The notes under the pieces: generated by a model
The model's input: the letters and a program-made list of their open reading frames with translations, nothing else
The model's database searches: none
What the model was told of the DNA's origin: nothing
Program-made: the position numbers and the translations under genes
In this document: positions 45,754 to 57,125 of the stretch, in pieces
Numbering within the stretch: the first letter of the stretch is position 1
How the letters are laid out: every line of letters starts with the position of its first letter
DNA from: Cheiracanthium punctorium
Lineage: Eukaryota; Arthropoda; Arachnida; Araneae; Cheiracanthiidae
Length of the DNA: 64,000 bases
NCBI GenBank assembly: GCA_038373885.1
Contig: JAWZYV010006116.1
Span: 444,001 to 508,000, forward strand
Direction of reading: 5' to 3'

Positions 45754-46625
45754 TGTTACGAATTTTCGGGGCAACCCGCTGCTCTGGGGCTTAAAATGGT
45801 TAAAAATGCGTTTCTACGCTTCAAATACATAAATTTTGCTTTTTGTTGCATCAAAATCGGCCAATTAGAACTGGAGATATGGAGGTTTCGGTTTGCCATT
45901 GTTTTTCAAAGGAGGTTCGAGAAATATTAGTCCTAGGGATTCGATCTCTTCACAATTGGGGACTTATTTTTGGCGCCAAATTTGGCGATATTTCGCCAAT
46001 CGCCAAGCTTGGCGACTTTTAGGTCATTTGGCGCGATTTTTCCAATGGGGCCTGGAATTTGTTTTTACTGCATCAAAAACGCATAATAACCTAACATTTC
46101 TCTTCTATGACGTAATCAATATTCTCGCTTTATGTAGAATCTTCAAGAAATACACTCCTCTAGAAGCTTCCCGCAGTTTCTGCCTTCTCTATATAAACCG
46201 GCGCGCAGCCCCGACAGTTCAGTGCGAGTTGAACGCTCAATGTGTGAAGAGCTGTCAGTGAGAGTACGTTTCCTTTGTGAATTGATAGTGCTATAGAAGC
46301 CGTGTTTTAGCTTGCTTTACGAAGCTGTTTTCAAAGTGCTGTGTGTAAATTCTTCATTGCTGTGTCTTAATGGATTGCGTACGATATCTCTTGAATATTT
46401 TCACTGAATTTTTGCCTGTGAAAGTGACTTATTTTGTGTGAGAAATACATCATTTGTGAGAGCTTCTGACTTGTGAATTGTGTACAGCTGATTGTTCTAC
46501 GAAGTTCTAGAAGCAATAAAGTTTGTGTTCTATCCTGACAAGTGACTTTTTACTTGAACTTTTTACATCAACTGGACTTTAGAACGATGAACCCCAGGAG
46601 TAGTAGAGTAATTCCGCAACAATAT
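45750..46625 (+). mobile_element. Solo LTR with 4-bp TSD, Ty3/gypsy type
   Basis: 868 bp (45754-46621), starting TGTTACGAATTTTCGGGGC and ending ATTCCGCAACA, flanked by ATAT on both sides (45750-45753, 46622-46625). It has a TATATAAACC promoter-like motif near 46189 followed by TTCAGTGCGAGTTGAACGC, and GCAATAAAGTTTGTG near 46514 as a polyadenylation region. Its partner at 35830-36812 is the same family. The absence of any internal region implies LTR-LTR recombination. Confidence 0.85.
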
Positions 46626-46739
46626 ATGTGATTTTTCCGCCATTTTCACCCATCTGATTCTACTGTACAATGGCGCATACGATGAAATGTCGTAATCATG
46701 GAGTACTAGCAATCATAATAGGATTATATATGTCTGAAT
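46626..46739. other. Short spacer
   Basis: A CGCCATTTTCACCC...ACAATGGCG inverted word pair; no gene. Confidence 0.4.
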
Positions 46740-46975
46740 CTTGTAGTTATTGTGGGTTTACGGTCAATTACCTACACGTGGGATCTAGGCTAAGGTGTGG
46801 GATTCCCTCCGTGAGGGTCTTTCTAAGGCTTCCTAACTCATAGTTAAACTGCGTTTCGAAGGAAACCACGAAAACTCCGAACGGTTGGGTTGGCGTACAA
46901 GACCTGATTTTGAACTACACTTTCCATCTCCTATTTCAGAGCGCTATGCACTCGGGCTCGGCCACTGGTGGTTCT
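46740..46975 (-). mobile_element. tRNA-derived SINE, minus strand
   Basis: On the minus strand TGGCCGAGCCCGAGTGCATA (46946-46965) matches a box A region, and AGTTCAAAATCAGGTC (46902-46917) is a close box B about 30 bp downstream. A body of about 180 bp follows. The head resembles a Leu/Ser-type tRNA; acceptor pairing is absent. Confidence 0.7.
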
Positions 46976-47125
46976 TTCCAAATCTTTCTCAGCCATTAAA
47001 ATAAAGTATCCCGTACGTAAAAGCAGCAGTAAAAGAGCAAAAAATTAAAAAAAAGAACTAAACATTTAATTTAAGCCTTAGTTAAAATATTTGATGTAAT
47101 TTTTCCTTATTTTTATTTATTTAAA

Positions 47126-47871
47126 TATCGTATATCCCGACATGTAACATGCGCTTTTAATGTAAGAAATAACATCGAAATGTACAAGTCCTCATTCCAC
47201 ACGGCGTATAAAAATGACACGTTTTAAAATAAGAAAAAAATGAGCATAAAAAAATTATATTTCTGAACGTATTTATAATGCTGTAGTGCTGTAGTATTTA
47301 AAAGAAATGGTGTATCATAAGAATTTCAAAATTTCGTTAAATTTGACTTCCGTTAACTTTTCAGGCACATCACCAAATTCTGTTTCATCTCCACCATCAC
47401 TGAAACTCCAATCAACAAATAAATAATCATCTGTCGTTCCTTCTAGATTATACGATATACTAATTTTTAAAGAAATTTTTAATTCCTTCAGGTTTTATTT
47501 TATTCCATTATTTTATTTCGCACACATTTTTCTATAGAATGGCATGAAACATTCAGTCTCCTTTTTCTATGTGTTTATTTTACCTTCTAACATCCACGTA
47601 TTCCAATATCGTGTTTAAAATTCCCCTGAATGATTTATTGATTACATACATCTCACGGTTGAATTCATGGTTTTAACCCACCTGATACTCTTCTATGTTT
47701 GTAGTACACGCTTTCATCAGTTTCTTTGTATTGTTCTGTAGACGGGTGATTCGTAAAGTATAGGGGGTTATCAATAAACGGCGGATGAACATAAAAATTA
47801 AAAAATGCAGTTAAAAATTATAGGTGCGCGTTATACGCCAGCAAGTGTTATAAGCCGGGATATATGCGGTA
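47126..47871 (-). mobile_element. Tigger/pogo-like deletion derivative
   Basis: A 742-bp element (47128-47869) between TA dinucleotides. The left end TCGTATATCCCGACATG and the complement of the right end CCGCATATATCCCGGC are imperfect inverted repeats, and the right end continues into TATAACGCGCACCTA. Such CCG.ATAT...ATAA.GCGCACC ends are typical of Tigger elements. It keeps only the C-terminal part of a DDE transposase. Confidence 0.7.
47315..47491 (-). pseudogene. DDE transposase C-terminal remnant (Tigger/pogo)
   Basis: On the minus strand the reading is ISYNLEGTTDDYLFVDWSFS, then DGGDETEFGDVPEKL and NEILKFL with stop TGA at 47315-47317. An N.L(D/E)GTEDD segment followed by an acidic tail is recalled from C-termini of Tigger/pogo-type transposases. 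Catalytic aspartates lie upstream and are absent. The upstream frame closes just before the fragment. Confidence 0.6.
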
Positions 47872-48450
47872 CATAAAATCTTATTCAAAAATTTTTTCTA
47901 CACACTTATATTATGTGTAACAGTTTAAAACGTAAAAGAAAGAAAGCTGAAGTTGAACAGCTAAGTTTTAATATCATTAAATACGTAGCTATTGAACCTA
48001 TAACAATAACATAATATCAAAGTTTATAAATGACCACTTTCAACTAACAGACCAAAAATAAAAACTCAAAACAATGCCTTTTACTTTTTATTTATTTTTT
48101 TTTTCCTATCGTAAGAAGCATACTTCCTTCTTATGCTTTAGGGAACACCGGGGCACATTTTCCCGGTTTTTTTTTAATTTTCGTATTTTTTAAATTTTTA
48201 TCTGTTTTGAGGTAAACTGGTTATAATTGCATTACTACAAACTAGCAGAATTATTGTTCAAAAAAGTAAATGTACTGTATGATATTAGGTGGTTAAGTCT
48301 GTCCATTTTAAACAGGAAAAAGGGCACTGTATGCGGGGTAAGCTTTCCAGCTTACTAGAAATGTACAGGGGCAAATTTTCCAACTACTCTTTTCATGGAA
48401 AATCGCAGGTAAAAAAACCTTGACTGATCCTTAATAGGCATTTTTATTGT
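47872..48450. other. Pogo-like non-coding debris
   Basis: ACACCGGGGCACATTTTCCC near 48146 and GTACAGGGGCAAATTTTCCA near 48362 are inverted-like GGGGCA words often seen at pogo-type ends. No complete element could be defined. Confidence 0.35.
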
Positions 48451-48570
48451 AAACTAAGTAGGCAAAATAATAAGAGAGTAATAGAGAAAGTAACTAGATT
48501 TTGAAAACAAATATGACTTGATGATTTTACAAAACTGACAACTTATTTTACTAATACAGACTTTTCTAAA

Positions 48571-48783
48571 AACAATAGACGTCAATATCTGAATCACTGT
48601 GGACACAAACAAAAGATGTAACATCTCCTTTGATGTGCTGTCTTCATGCACCCATTTCTTGCATTTCGTGATCTCACCCACTTTTCTTTTGTCGTACCGA
48701 ACATACCATGTCATTTTCCTTTTTTCGGTATTTGCTGTTTTCATGCCGTTTACATGTGAAGACGAAGATACAAACAGATACAC
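48571..48783 (-). pseudogene. Decayed pogo-type C-terminal Cys-rich fragment
   Basis: The minus-strand frame includes NTEKRKMTWYVRYDKRKVG and TKCKKWVHEDSTSKE. In an adjacent frame the sequence continues as FVCVHSDSDIDVYCF after the same stretch, suggesting a frameshift. The C..KWVHEDC-like pattern resembles the PHD-like C-terminal end of some pogo/DDE transposases. Low to moderate confidence; function lost. Confidence 0.4.
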
Positions 48784-48850
48784 TGCAAAAAATAATCGTA
48801 AAAATACAGAACTATTCTGTCATTTTTCAACAGAAAAAAAATGTTAACAG
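48781..48850 (+). mobile_element. CACTGCAAAAAATA transposon end
   Basis: CACTGCAAAAAATAATCGTA followed by AAAATACAG and CAACAGAAAAAA matches the end motif of the hairpin-rich element at 61113 (complement CACTGCAAAAAATATTCC). Its other end was not located. Confidence 0.45.
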
Positions 48851-50470
48851 AATTTAACTATGCTTTCCACGTAAATTTGCTATATTTTATGTTATAAAAC
48901 AGATATTTCAGAATTTCGTTGTTTAACGACATTTATCTGTAGCTGTGGCAACCAACCAAAACCAAACATCCATTTACGTACGAAGCATGGTACGAAGTGA
49001 ACCTTGCTTTAACCAGCGTAAAGAATTGTCGGTTATTTTTAAAGGTAATTTTTTAAAATTATTACTTATATTTTCTGAAATCTTTTTGCTAAGAAATGTT
49101 GCTTTTCCAAAAAACTCATGCTTTAAAACATAACGACATTCTATCCGTATATAGTAGTGTATTTTAAAGCCGTTAAGCCTAATGTTTACAAACTATTTCT
49201 CGTATAAAACAATTAGTAAAGCCTGAATAAATTTAATTTTCTCGGTTCCTAATCATCACTCTCATTTTATTGAAGTATTTTACAGAAACAGTGAAATAGA
49301 TATTAAACTTATGAGGTTCAAGAGGCATCGTATCAGTGTAATAAAATTATGTGTGCAGATTTACGATTGCAGCGTTAAAATACTTTGTGATTATATTAAA
49401 TTCATGTTACTCTAGTTATATTTTTTTATGTATATCTGTAAAAAACAAACAGAAAAACACAAATTTTCAATTTTAAAATTAAAGTACTGATACGATTTCA
49501 GATTCATACGCCGCCGGGAAATTAGCTCATAAATTGTCAGGCAAGTTTAGTTTTTCTTTAAAAACCTGAAAAAGTAGAGCTTTAAGTTTGGAATAAATAA
49601 TTTTACCCACTTTATATTTTCTGTCTGTAGAATGTTTTTTGGCATTCATCACAGAATAATAATAACAATAAAAAGCTGTAACGAGTTTTGCTTTTATTAT
49701 AAGTTTAGTACTTTTATTTAACACAAATTCCAAAGGGCCATATTAATCATTTGTAATTTTGTGACGAGGCAGCAATACAAACCCAATTATCATATGCATT
49801 GAACCCTGCAATTAGTGTACTGATATTAAGAGATGTATTAATACCTATGTAATTAAAGTTGAAATTTTGAAAAAAAAAACATTTAAGTTTTCCAGTTGGG
49901 TTTTTTTTTTTTTAATCCACCTGGGATTTTTTGGGTTGAACAAAATCCTAATAATCCTGTCAGTCGATAAAGTGTTTTTTTAAAAACTCATTTCACCCTT
50001 GAAGCTGTCACCATAGTTTTGGGCTTTTTCTATGCAGAATTTAATACGGAACTGTATTTGATTTAATAAATGAACATTATTTATGCTAGGAGCATTGCTA
50101 CCAACATGTAACGTTTAATGTAAGAAATTGATTACATTGTAAGATATAAATTTAATCGGCATTATTGAAAAATTTTTAGCAAGAAGTGTTTTTATTCAAC
50201 AAAATTCTTAAAACAAAAATTTTTAAACTTTGCTACCTCAGTCACTAATGTTCAGCTAAATTATGCTTGTAAATTTATTAAATTGAGAACAGTATGAGAT
50301 AAAGATACGATTGATTTTTTTTGCTTATACAGCAGAAACTCCATTTTCTTTCTAACTTGTCATAGATACCACCATTTATTAATAGCTTAAATGTGTAAAT
50401 TTGACTAATGTTTTTTTTATAAATGTATACTTTTGATACACAGAAATCTAAGTAATAATAAAAATGAATT
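48851..50470. other. No gene seen
   Basis: AT-rich; a T tract at about 49902 and short frames on the minus strand (49527-49733, 50278-50517) have no recognisable content. Confidence 0.4.
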
Positions 50471-50740
50471 TCTGTTTGTAGGTTTAGACCGTAAACAAAT
50501 CCACAAAAATGGACCAATCGGCCTGAAATTTTGCACAGATGTGTAAAATAATATAGAATAAATGATAGTCCACTTTAAAACTTTGAAAGTCCACCCGTTC
50601 CCAGAGTTTAAGAGATTTTTTTATGATTTCCACACAGAAAGCTTTCCGTAATTGTAACCCCCATAGTGAAAAACGTGTGAAATAAGCATCGCGTTTGTCA
50701 TGTGTGGCAATTTTGCCGAATAAAATGTTTTAAATTCTTA
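50471..50740 (+). repeat. Diverged repeat related to 33670-33790
   Basis: CCTGAAATTTTGCACAGATG, AAGTCCACCCGTTCCC and AAGAGATTTTTTTATG correspond to GAAATTTTCC, AAATCCACCCGTTCCC and AAGCGATTTTTCGC in the earlier region. An unnamed interspersed family; no coding. Confidence 0.5.
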
Positions 50741-50922
50741 AATAAGTAAAAATAAAAGAATAATAATGATCTTTTTTGTTAGTTTATTTTTGTATGGTTA
50801 TTTTTTAAATTATAATATGCCTGCATGCTTTTAATTATAATGTGCATGGGAAATCGGAGCAGGAATGAAATGTTTTGTATGCAAAATAATAAGGATTGAA
50901 GATTTCTGAGGCTAATATGTAA

Positions 50923-52412
50923 AACTTTTTGGGGATAATACCGTAAGCAGGTGCCCATCGCCAAGGGAGATGCGTCGCCAAAGCTTACTATATGTAACTA
51001 AACAATCCTGGCAGCGTTGCCAATCGAGATTAGCTATTCGGCAACCCTTCCGGCAGAGTTATGTTGTTTTATGATGTCATGAGAAACCATGCTGTTTGAA
51101 GGAATTATGTGATTGGTTGAACAAATTTCAAGGAGTTTAACTGGCAAAATAACAACTTGAATTCGCCGGGAATGGAAGTCGTGTCGTCTGCTGAAGTTCT
51201 GTATTTTATAATGGTTATTTTTGAAAAGTGGAATGTTTGCTTGGTTTTATAATAAATGTAGATAATTTGTGTAGAGCTGTAATGAAATCGGTTCCTTTAT
51301 ACGCTGAGTTGTTTCTTATTTCTTTATCAAGTGAATTTCGACAAAAATTTGAAAATGTTTGTTGCAAGTTGTGAAGAATATGTATATAGCGTGTGTTGAA
51401 GTATAGTTGTTATATGTTTATTTGAATGCTTGTGATGGCTTTATTTTGTGATGATCTCGCGTTGTTCATGAATAAAATTAAAGGTATGTGGTGCTTTTAT
51501 TTATTTAAATGTTTATTCCTTGCTTTACGGTTCAGCGGTGTATAGTTGAATATTTATGGTCTTATGTTTTCATAACTATGTAAGGTTTTTAGTATGTTAT
51601 TTTTTTGTGAATTGGGATGAAAAAAAAATTTTAAAGGTTTTAAGAGGGATGGTTAATTTTATTTGTTATATGGGTTTGCTCATGATTTACAGAATTCCCG
51701 TACAATTTTTAGGTTTAATATGAATAAATATGTAAGGATTTTTGAGTTGTTTGTGATCAGATTTGATTCTATTCTGATTAATAGTGTAAATGTTGTGCGT
51801 TTTGAAGGTATTAAATTGCAAAAATCACGTGGGGAGGAAGTAGTCGGTTTATTACAGTGGTTTTCTGATATTTTTAAAGAGTGTTTTTAAAATTTTATGA
51901 AAATATTTGCAGTATATTTTTTTGAAATCATGTGCACCATTCAGGTTAAATATGATTGAATATATGTATTTTTGAGTTGTTTGTGGGGAGTTGTATGTAT
52001 GTGTGTGTAGGGGGCAGGGGAAGGCAGTCGGTTTATTTGAATGTTTTTCTATTAATTTAAATCTGTTATTTTAATGTTTTAAGGGAAATTTTGCTGTATA
52101 ATTATGTGCAGAAACATATTTTAGCATTTTGAATATTTTGAAGGTTATGGTTTATTTATTTTTTAACGTGCCTAGAGCTAGTGCTTTGTTTATGTACATT
52201 TTGTTTATAATTGCATTTGAAATATGTCTACTAATGTTTTAATGTGTTTAGATAAGTATATTGTAGTTTTGGGTTTATTTTTTTCCTTATGTGTCTATGT
52301 ATGTTTATGTTTTGTTTGGCGCGAAAAACAAGTCACCAAGGTTAGACGTTAGCGACAAAAAAAATTCGCCAACCCAACCGGCACCCGCTTACGGTATTAT
52401 TCCCAACTTTTT
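50923..52412. mobile_element. hAT-like non-autonomous DNA transposon with 8-bp TSD
   Basis: AACTTTTT at 50923-50930 and 52405-52412 bounds a 1474-bp element. The left end GGGGATAATACCGTAAGCAG and the complement of the right end GGGAATAATACCGTAAGCGG form 25-bp inverted repeats, and both continue into GGTGCC. An 8-bp duplication is characteristic of hAT and a few related superfamilies. The interior is AT/GT-rich with no transposase frame, although 51150-51230 is GC-richer. The subterminal regions repeat TCGCCAA-type words. Confidence 0.85.
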
Positions 52413-52891
52413 AGTTTGGCGAAAAATAAAATGGCTCATATGCCATTGAGAAAGTGAGTTCTAGTGGTCTATTTATAATTTTAATTATCTGAGCAGAAAT
52501 AATGCAGTTAAGGGATTTCAAGCGATCTATCTTTAGAATTCTCGCCCAATTGAGTAATTGATTTAAGTTGGGGGAATTCCACCAAATTTCAGAGAATTGA
52601 AATCATCGCATTTAGTACATCAGAGTTAATGATGAATAAAACACGTTATTGTTTATAATTTTAAAAAATGCTGCTACTTTTCAAATAAATTCCTGCTTTA
52701 CTTTTCGATGATCGAACCATATAAGTGACAGATATTTCTCATTTTGATTGCTGTTAAGTCTATGCTTTGAATGATTCCCTGAAAAAAATCTTGCAAAATG
52801 GTGTATGTTGGCACTTCGGCAAGCCTTAGATTTGAAATTGGATATTATTTGAGACTGGTATATATAACACTGGTTGCATGTCCCCACTTGC
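52413..52891. other. No gene seen
   Basis: AT-rich; a TTTGGCGAAAAATAAAATGG stretch just after the element echoes its subterminal GGCGAA words. Confidence 0.4.
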
Positions 52892-52910
52892 TAGCGGGGG
52901 TACCCCGCTA
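52892..52910. repeat. Short GC hairpin TAGCGGGG/CCCCGCTA
   Basis: An 8-bp perfect stem with a 3-nt loop in AT-rich surroundings. Function unknown. Confidence 0.7.
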
Positions 52911-54240
52911 ATATCATATTCATATACATTTTCATCTCACATTTGAACACTCTTAAAGAATAACAATCTATCTTATGACAAATTTAGGTATGTTAATTAT
53001 TTATGACTTTCTTTTACAGATGTTGATATAAATTTATTTCCATTAATCAGCTTATAAAAATCATAACTGATTTTCATACGATGAAAAAAGATTTCTCCAT
53101 AACTTGCTTTGGTTTTTTAGTAAAATTGGTATTTATAATTAACTGTATTGTAAGGATAAACATTTAATCTTTAGTTGATTTTTATTGTGTTCTGTAAGAT
53201 TTTTGATAATGGAATGTTGGTAGGTATGTGTAGGAGGAAGAAAGAACATAATTTTGATTGTTGTAATGCTTTAGTCACTTAATAATTTGTTTTTTCTTGT
53301 GATTAACTGGAAATTCTTGAAAAATCATCTTAAGGAATTATTTTCTTTTAAGAAACAAATATAATCCCAGAAATTGTTATAAATACCAAAATAACAGCCC
53401 CAAGTGTAAAAAAGTGATCGTTTATGATATCATTGCTTGATTTGCTCTTGTGCAATACCTTTAAATTTTTTGTGGCCTACTGTCTGCAAGTGATTTTTAT
53501 ACCTGCGTTTTAACATGCATAGGGGGAAGTGTCCTGTGATTTGATGGCTCAGTCAGATAAAGCTTCTTTCCAATAATGCAGCGTCAACTGTAATTGATGC
53601 AGGACGTCTCCACACTGGTGCATTTGGTAGGCTGAATACTGAACAGATATTTGGCCGAATTCTACTATATATCCAGCTGAATAATTTCAGAACGAAGAGA
53701 AAAAGGTATTTTTAGCAGATTTTTAAATCCATTTACAAATAATATTGCTTAGTTATACTTCAAAATTTCATATTATAAAATATCCTAAGTCACTAAATTT
53801 TAAGCGGAGTGAAAAATAATCTAATATGTTTAATAATGGAGGATTTTTTCTGATCCTCAATTAGAAACATAATTTTGAAAAACTGCTATGTTTTGTAAAA
53901 CTCAAAGCATAATGCGATTAAGCATAGTTACCAGATTAATTACATTCATCATAGCATATTTATTAAATTATTAATATTGCAAAATATAAGTATGCTGCTA
54001 TTTCTGTTTAACTTTGTAAAAGGTATTTTTTCATGACCAAGATTTTTTAGTTTTACATATAATATACTGTTGTGTGTTTTACCTATGAATAATATAAAAC
54101 GAATTTTAATTAATCTTTATTTAGTATTTCATTGCAAATTTGAAAAGTTATATTTTATTTACAATTAAAATGACAATTAAGGAAAGTATTGATTATGTGT
54201 GCATTTTATGCTGAAAGCTTTATATTAGCTTATATGTAGA
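52911..54240. other. No gene seen
   Basis: AT-rich. A weak box A-like word (GATGGCTCAGTCAGATAAAGC, split by 20-base limits here) lies near 53543, but no convincing box B follows. Confidence 0.35.
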
Positions 54241-54425
54241 ATGATACAAAACTTCAGGGACTGTGGGTATTCCCGATGACGAAAGCAAGTACCTAAAGTT
54301 AAATTGCTTGGAATGGATTCTCCCAACCCTACCTGTCCAAGTTGATTTATCCCATGCCGTGTGGACGAACAGTGCTCACAGCTGCTACCTTCCAAAGTCA
54401 GTCGTCTTAGCTTGGTGACATAAAA

Positions 54426-54650
54426 ATGGCTTTTCTTGAACAGTGCTGTATCATTAAATTCTATCAGCAGTTAGGTAAAACACCAATGAGACTTTGGAAA
54501 TGCTAAGAAATGTGTATGATGAATCTACCATGACGAGATCCAAGGTTATGAATGGCATCCGCATTTTAAAGAGGGCCGAGAATCCTCGGACAATGTTGGC
54601 CGACATTCGACTTCATGGAACACAGAAAATGTTTTATTGGTGTCTGAATG
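54426..54650 (+). pseudogene. Mariner-type transposase N-terminal (HTH) fragment, frameshifted
   Basis: Starts at ATG 54426: MAFLEQCCIIKFYQQLGKTP, a frameshift, then LEMLRNVYDESTMTRSKV, another frameshift, then EWHPHFKEGRES-like and NVGRHSTSWNTENV-like sequence. The order matches the paired helix-turn-helix of mariner transposases (E.R..IKF....G....ET..ML...YG...MS...V.EWH..F..GRE). Nothing downstream shows the catalytic domain. At least two frameshifts make it non-functional. Such N-terminal-only copies are common as decayed mariners. Confidence 0.7.
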
Positions 54651-54900
54651 TGTTTGAAAAGATCGTCGCCAAACAGTACTGTTTTTCCATTTTGTTCTGT
54701 TCATAACGATTTTGACCAGAATAAGCGGAGACTAACTTGCTTAATACTAAACAAGGGGGGAGGGGGGCATAACTTTTTCAATCCTGTAATCTATCCTATC
54801 CTTTAAAAGCATTCATAACAAAATCAGGGTACTTTTGAAAGTGAACTAAAAGTTGAAATTTCGTCTTGACTTTAGATGATTTCATTTTCCATCCTCAACA

Positions 54901-54984
54901 AAATATGACAGGTTAAAAGCTACAGCTCTTAACCTGTCATATTTCGTTGACAGGTTAAGTCAACTGACAGTGTGACTTAACCTG
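54901..54984. repeat. Two adjacent hairpins sharing CAGGTTAA
   Basis: Stem 1: 54901-54916 pairs perfectly with 54929-54944 (16 bp, 12-nt loop). Stem 2: CAGGTTAAGTCA (54951-54962) pairs with TGACTTAACCTG (54973-54984). CAGGTTAA occurs in alternating orientation four times. It could be a tiny MITE pair or a recombination-derived structure. Confidence 0.85.
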
Positions 54985-56034
54985 AGTAAGTGACAAGTTT
55001 TTCCAACTGAATGGAATGTACATTATTTCCATAAATGTGATTAATTGTGCTTATTTTACTTAACTAGTTCTAGACTTATAAATGCGATCCATTATGTTTG
55101 ATTTACTTAATAAACATTCAGTACTTATATAAAAAATTCCATTTTCTAGTTTTGTATTTCTCTATTTGTTTTATTATCAGACATCAGAACTTTGGATATA
55201 GTGAACGAACCCCCAGAACAAGCGAGAACAGCTCTTCGCCATAAATCTCCAAAATCTCGCCCTCCCTACGGGGGTGACTTCAAATCAAATCAAATTAATG
55301 AACAAAATTTGCTGGTCTCCAGAGGCTCACTAAAACCAGAGACATAACCATATGGTCGGGAACTTATAGTGTCATAGAGTATAAAAATGAAATCTTTTTT
55401 TTTATTTAGGAGTTTGCTGAGCAGGACAGTTCCAATGTCTGTGTGTTACCCATAAGTTTTCACACGTTACAAGTTTTATAAAATTAATAATTAAATATAA
55501 AATGTTGCAGATTATTATATTTATTGTGTATATGTTCGTTTTATAAAAGGATGTAAAGCAAGATAATATTGATTTTTCAATGCTGAGTTATGAAAAAGGA
55601 GTTAAAAAAAGCAGTGACAGATGTCACACACATAACGGTGGAATCGTCCAGCAAAATTTATCAAATATATTTAAAAATGTATCTGATTTTACTTTTTCTT
55701 TTTTTCAGAAATGTATCAATTTACTTGCAGAGAGAAGTCCTGTGTATCTGTATTGCCATATTATTGTTTGGAAAAGATAATTTGTAATGTATATACTACT
55801 TTTCTAAAATAAAATACTTTATGGCATATATAATTTGTTGAAAACTTTTACTAAGAAAAAATTTATTTATTTATTATTATTTTTTTTAACTTTTTGAGCA
55901 TGTACCATGTTAGGAAAGTATTGTAATCATGAAAAAATTTGACTTTAGAGATCTTGATGTATTTACACGTTTTGAGCTCTTCTGAATTCACTTATACTAT
56001 TTTTAGAAGATGTATCTGTGCATGTGTGTGTATG
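54985..56034. other. No gene seen; possible LINE tail
   Basis: 55282-55300 contains a short CAAATCAAATCAAATTA repeat preceded by GC-richer sequence (55195-55280), reminiscent of the 3' tail of a LINE but with no coding support. Frames at 55580-55787 overlap and are unrecognised. Confidence 0.35.
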
Positions 56035-57125
56035 AGTGAACACGATAGCTCCTAAATGGTGCATTCGATTGAGTTCAAATTTGGTATGCATATTATAGAC
56101 CATTGCCACATGAACGTTCTTGATTTTGGTGTGTATAGGACTTATAAATTTTTTACAGGGCTACAAAAAAATTTACGTTATGGCCTATAGATAGAAATTC
56201 TTCAAAGTGTGCTAGTGACTGAATGATGCATTCAATTGAGTGCTAATTGGTTATGTATGTTATAGGTAACGATCACATGACCTGCATAGATTTTGGTGTG
56301 CATAGAGCTGATAATTTGTTCATGGGCAGTGATCCATCTAGGATTTTTTTTCAGATGAGTAAAAATACTCCTTAACCTTTTTAGAAGAAGTATTTTCTTT
56401 TCCAAACAAGTAATTAAAACAACAAACAATTATGCTAAATTTTCAAATACATAATTAAATTGCATTTGACACATAAATAATAGCTGATTATACATCTAGG
56501 TACATAAATGTCAGTTCAACAAAAACTAATACAAAAATTAGATTTTTAAAATTTAAAATCAGCAAATCATAATTATTTATCAAAATATACCTAATTTTAT
56601 ATGGAAAAGCAATGAGTAAAAACACGCATTCCGAAATTCTTAAGGCGTATTCTGAATTTCTAAGGTGTGAAATATACACATCTAGAGGTGTTATCGCATT
56701 CAATGTTCACGGGGTTGCAAAAAAAAAAAAAAAAAAAAAAAAATTCTCATACATAACGGCCTACAAATGGAAATCATTTATAGTGCGCTAGCGCCTAAAT
56801 AGTGCATTTTAATAAAAGTTCATAGGTCACAGTCACACAACCTGTATAGATTTTGATGTGGGTAGAGCACATGTTTTGTACAGTGCTACAAAATATTCTT
56901 GTACTTTATGGCGCAAATTCTTGAAAGTGTAGTAGCATCTAAAGAGTACTCAATTAGGTATGCATATTATAGGTCACTGTTTTGCACACTGTTCAGATTT
57001 TAATATGCGGAGTGCTTGCAGTTTTTTTTTTTTTTACAGGGCTACAAAAAATTATACATTGCGGCCTATACACTCAAATTATTTGAAGTACAGTAGTGTC
57101 TGAACACTACATTTAATTGAGCTGA
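56035..57125. repeat. Degenerate tandem repeat, period about 160 bp
   Basis: The motif RTGCATTCRATTGAGT..TTATAGG plus ACAGGGCTACAAAAAA plus TTATGGCCTA recurs near 56060, 56228, 56800, 56943 and 57106. Spacing is 140-170 bp except across a 379-bp insertion. Unit length suggests a minisatellite or an old amplified fragment; no coding. Confidence 0.8.
56319..56713. mobile_element. hAT-like insertion in the tandem repeat
   Basis: A 379-bp segment (56327-56705) starting CAGTGATCCATCTAGG interrupts a repeat unit. It is flanked by TTCATGGG (56319-56326) and TTCACGGG (56706-56713), a 7/8 match. CAGTG...TCTAG starts and an 8-bp duplication fit hAT-type elements. The right end is only a weak inverted match. 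No coding (frames on the minus strand are spurious). Confidence 0.55.

Noticed and set aside
46902..46965. Functional tRNA gene on the minus strand
   Set aside because: Good internal promoter boxes but no cloverleaf pairing and a long SINE-like body.
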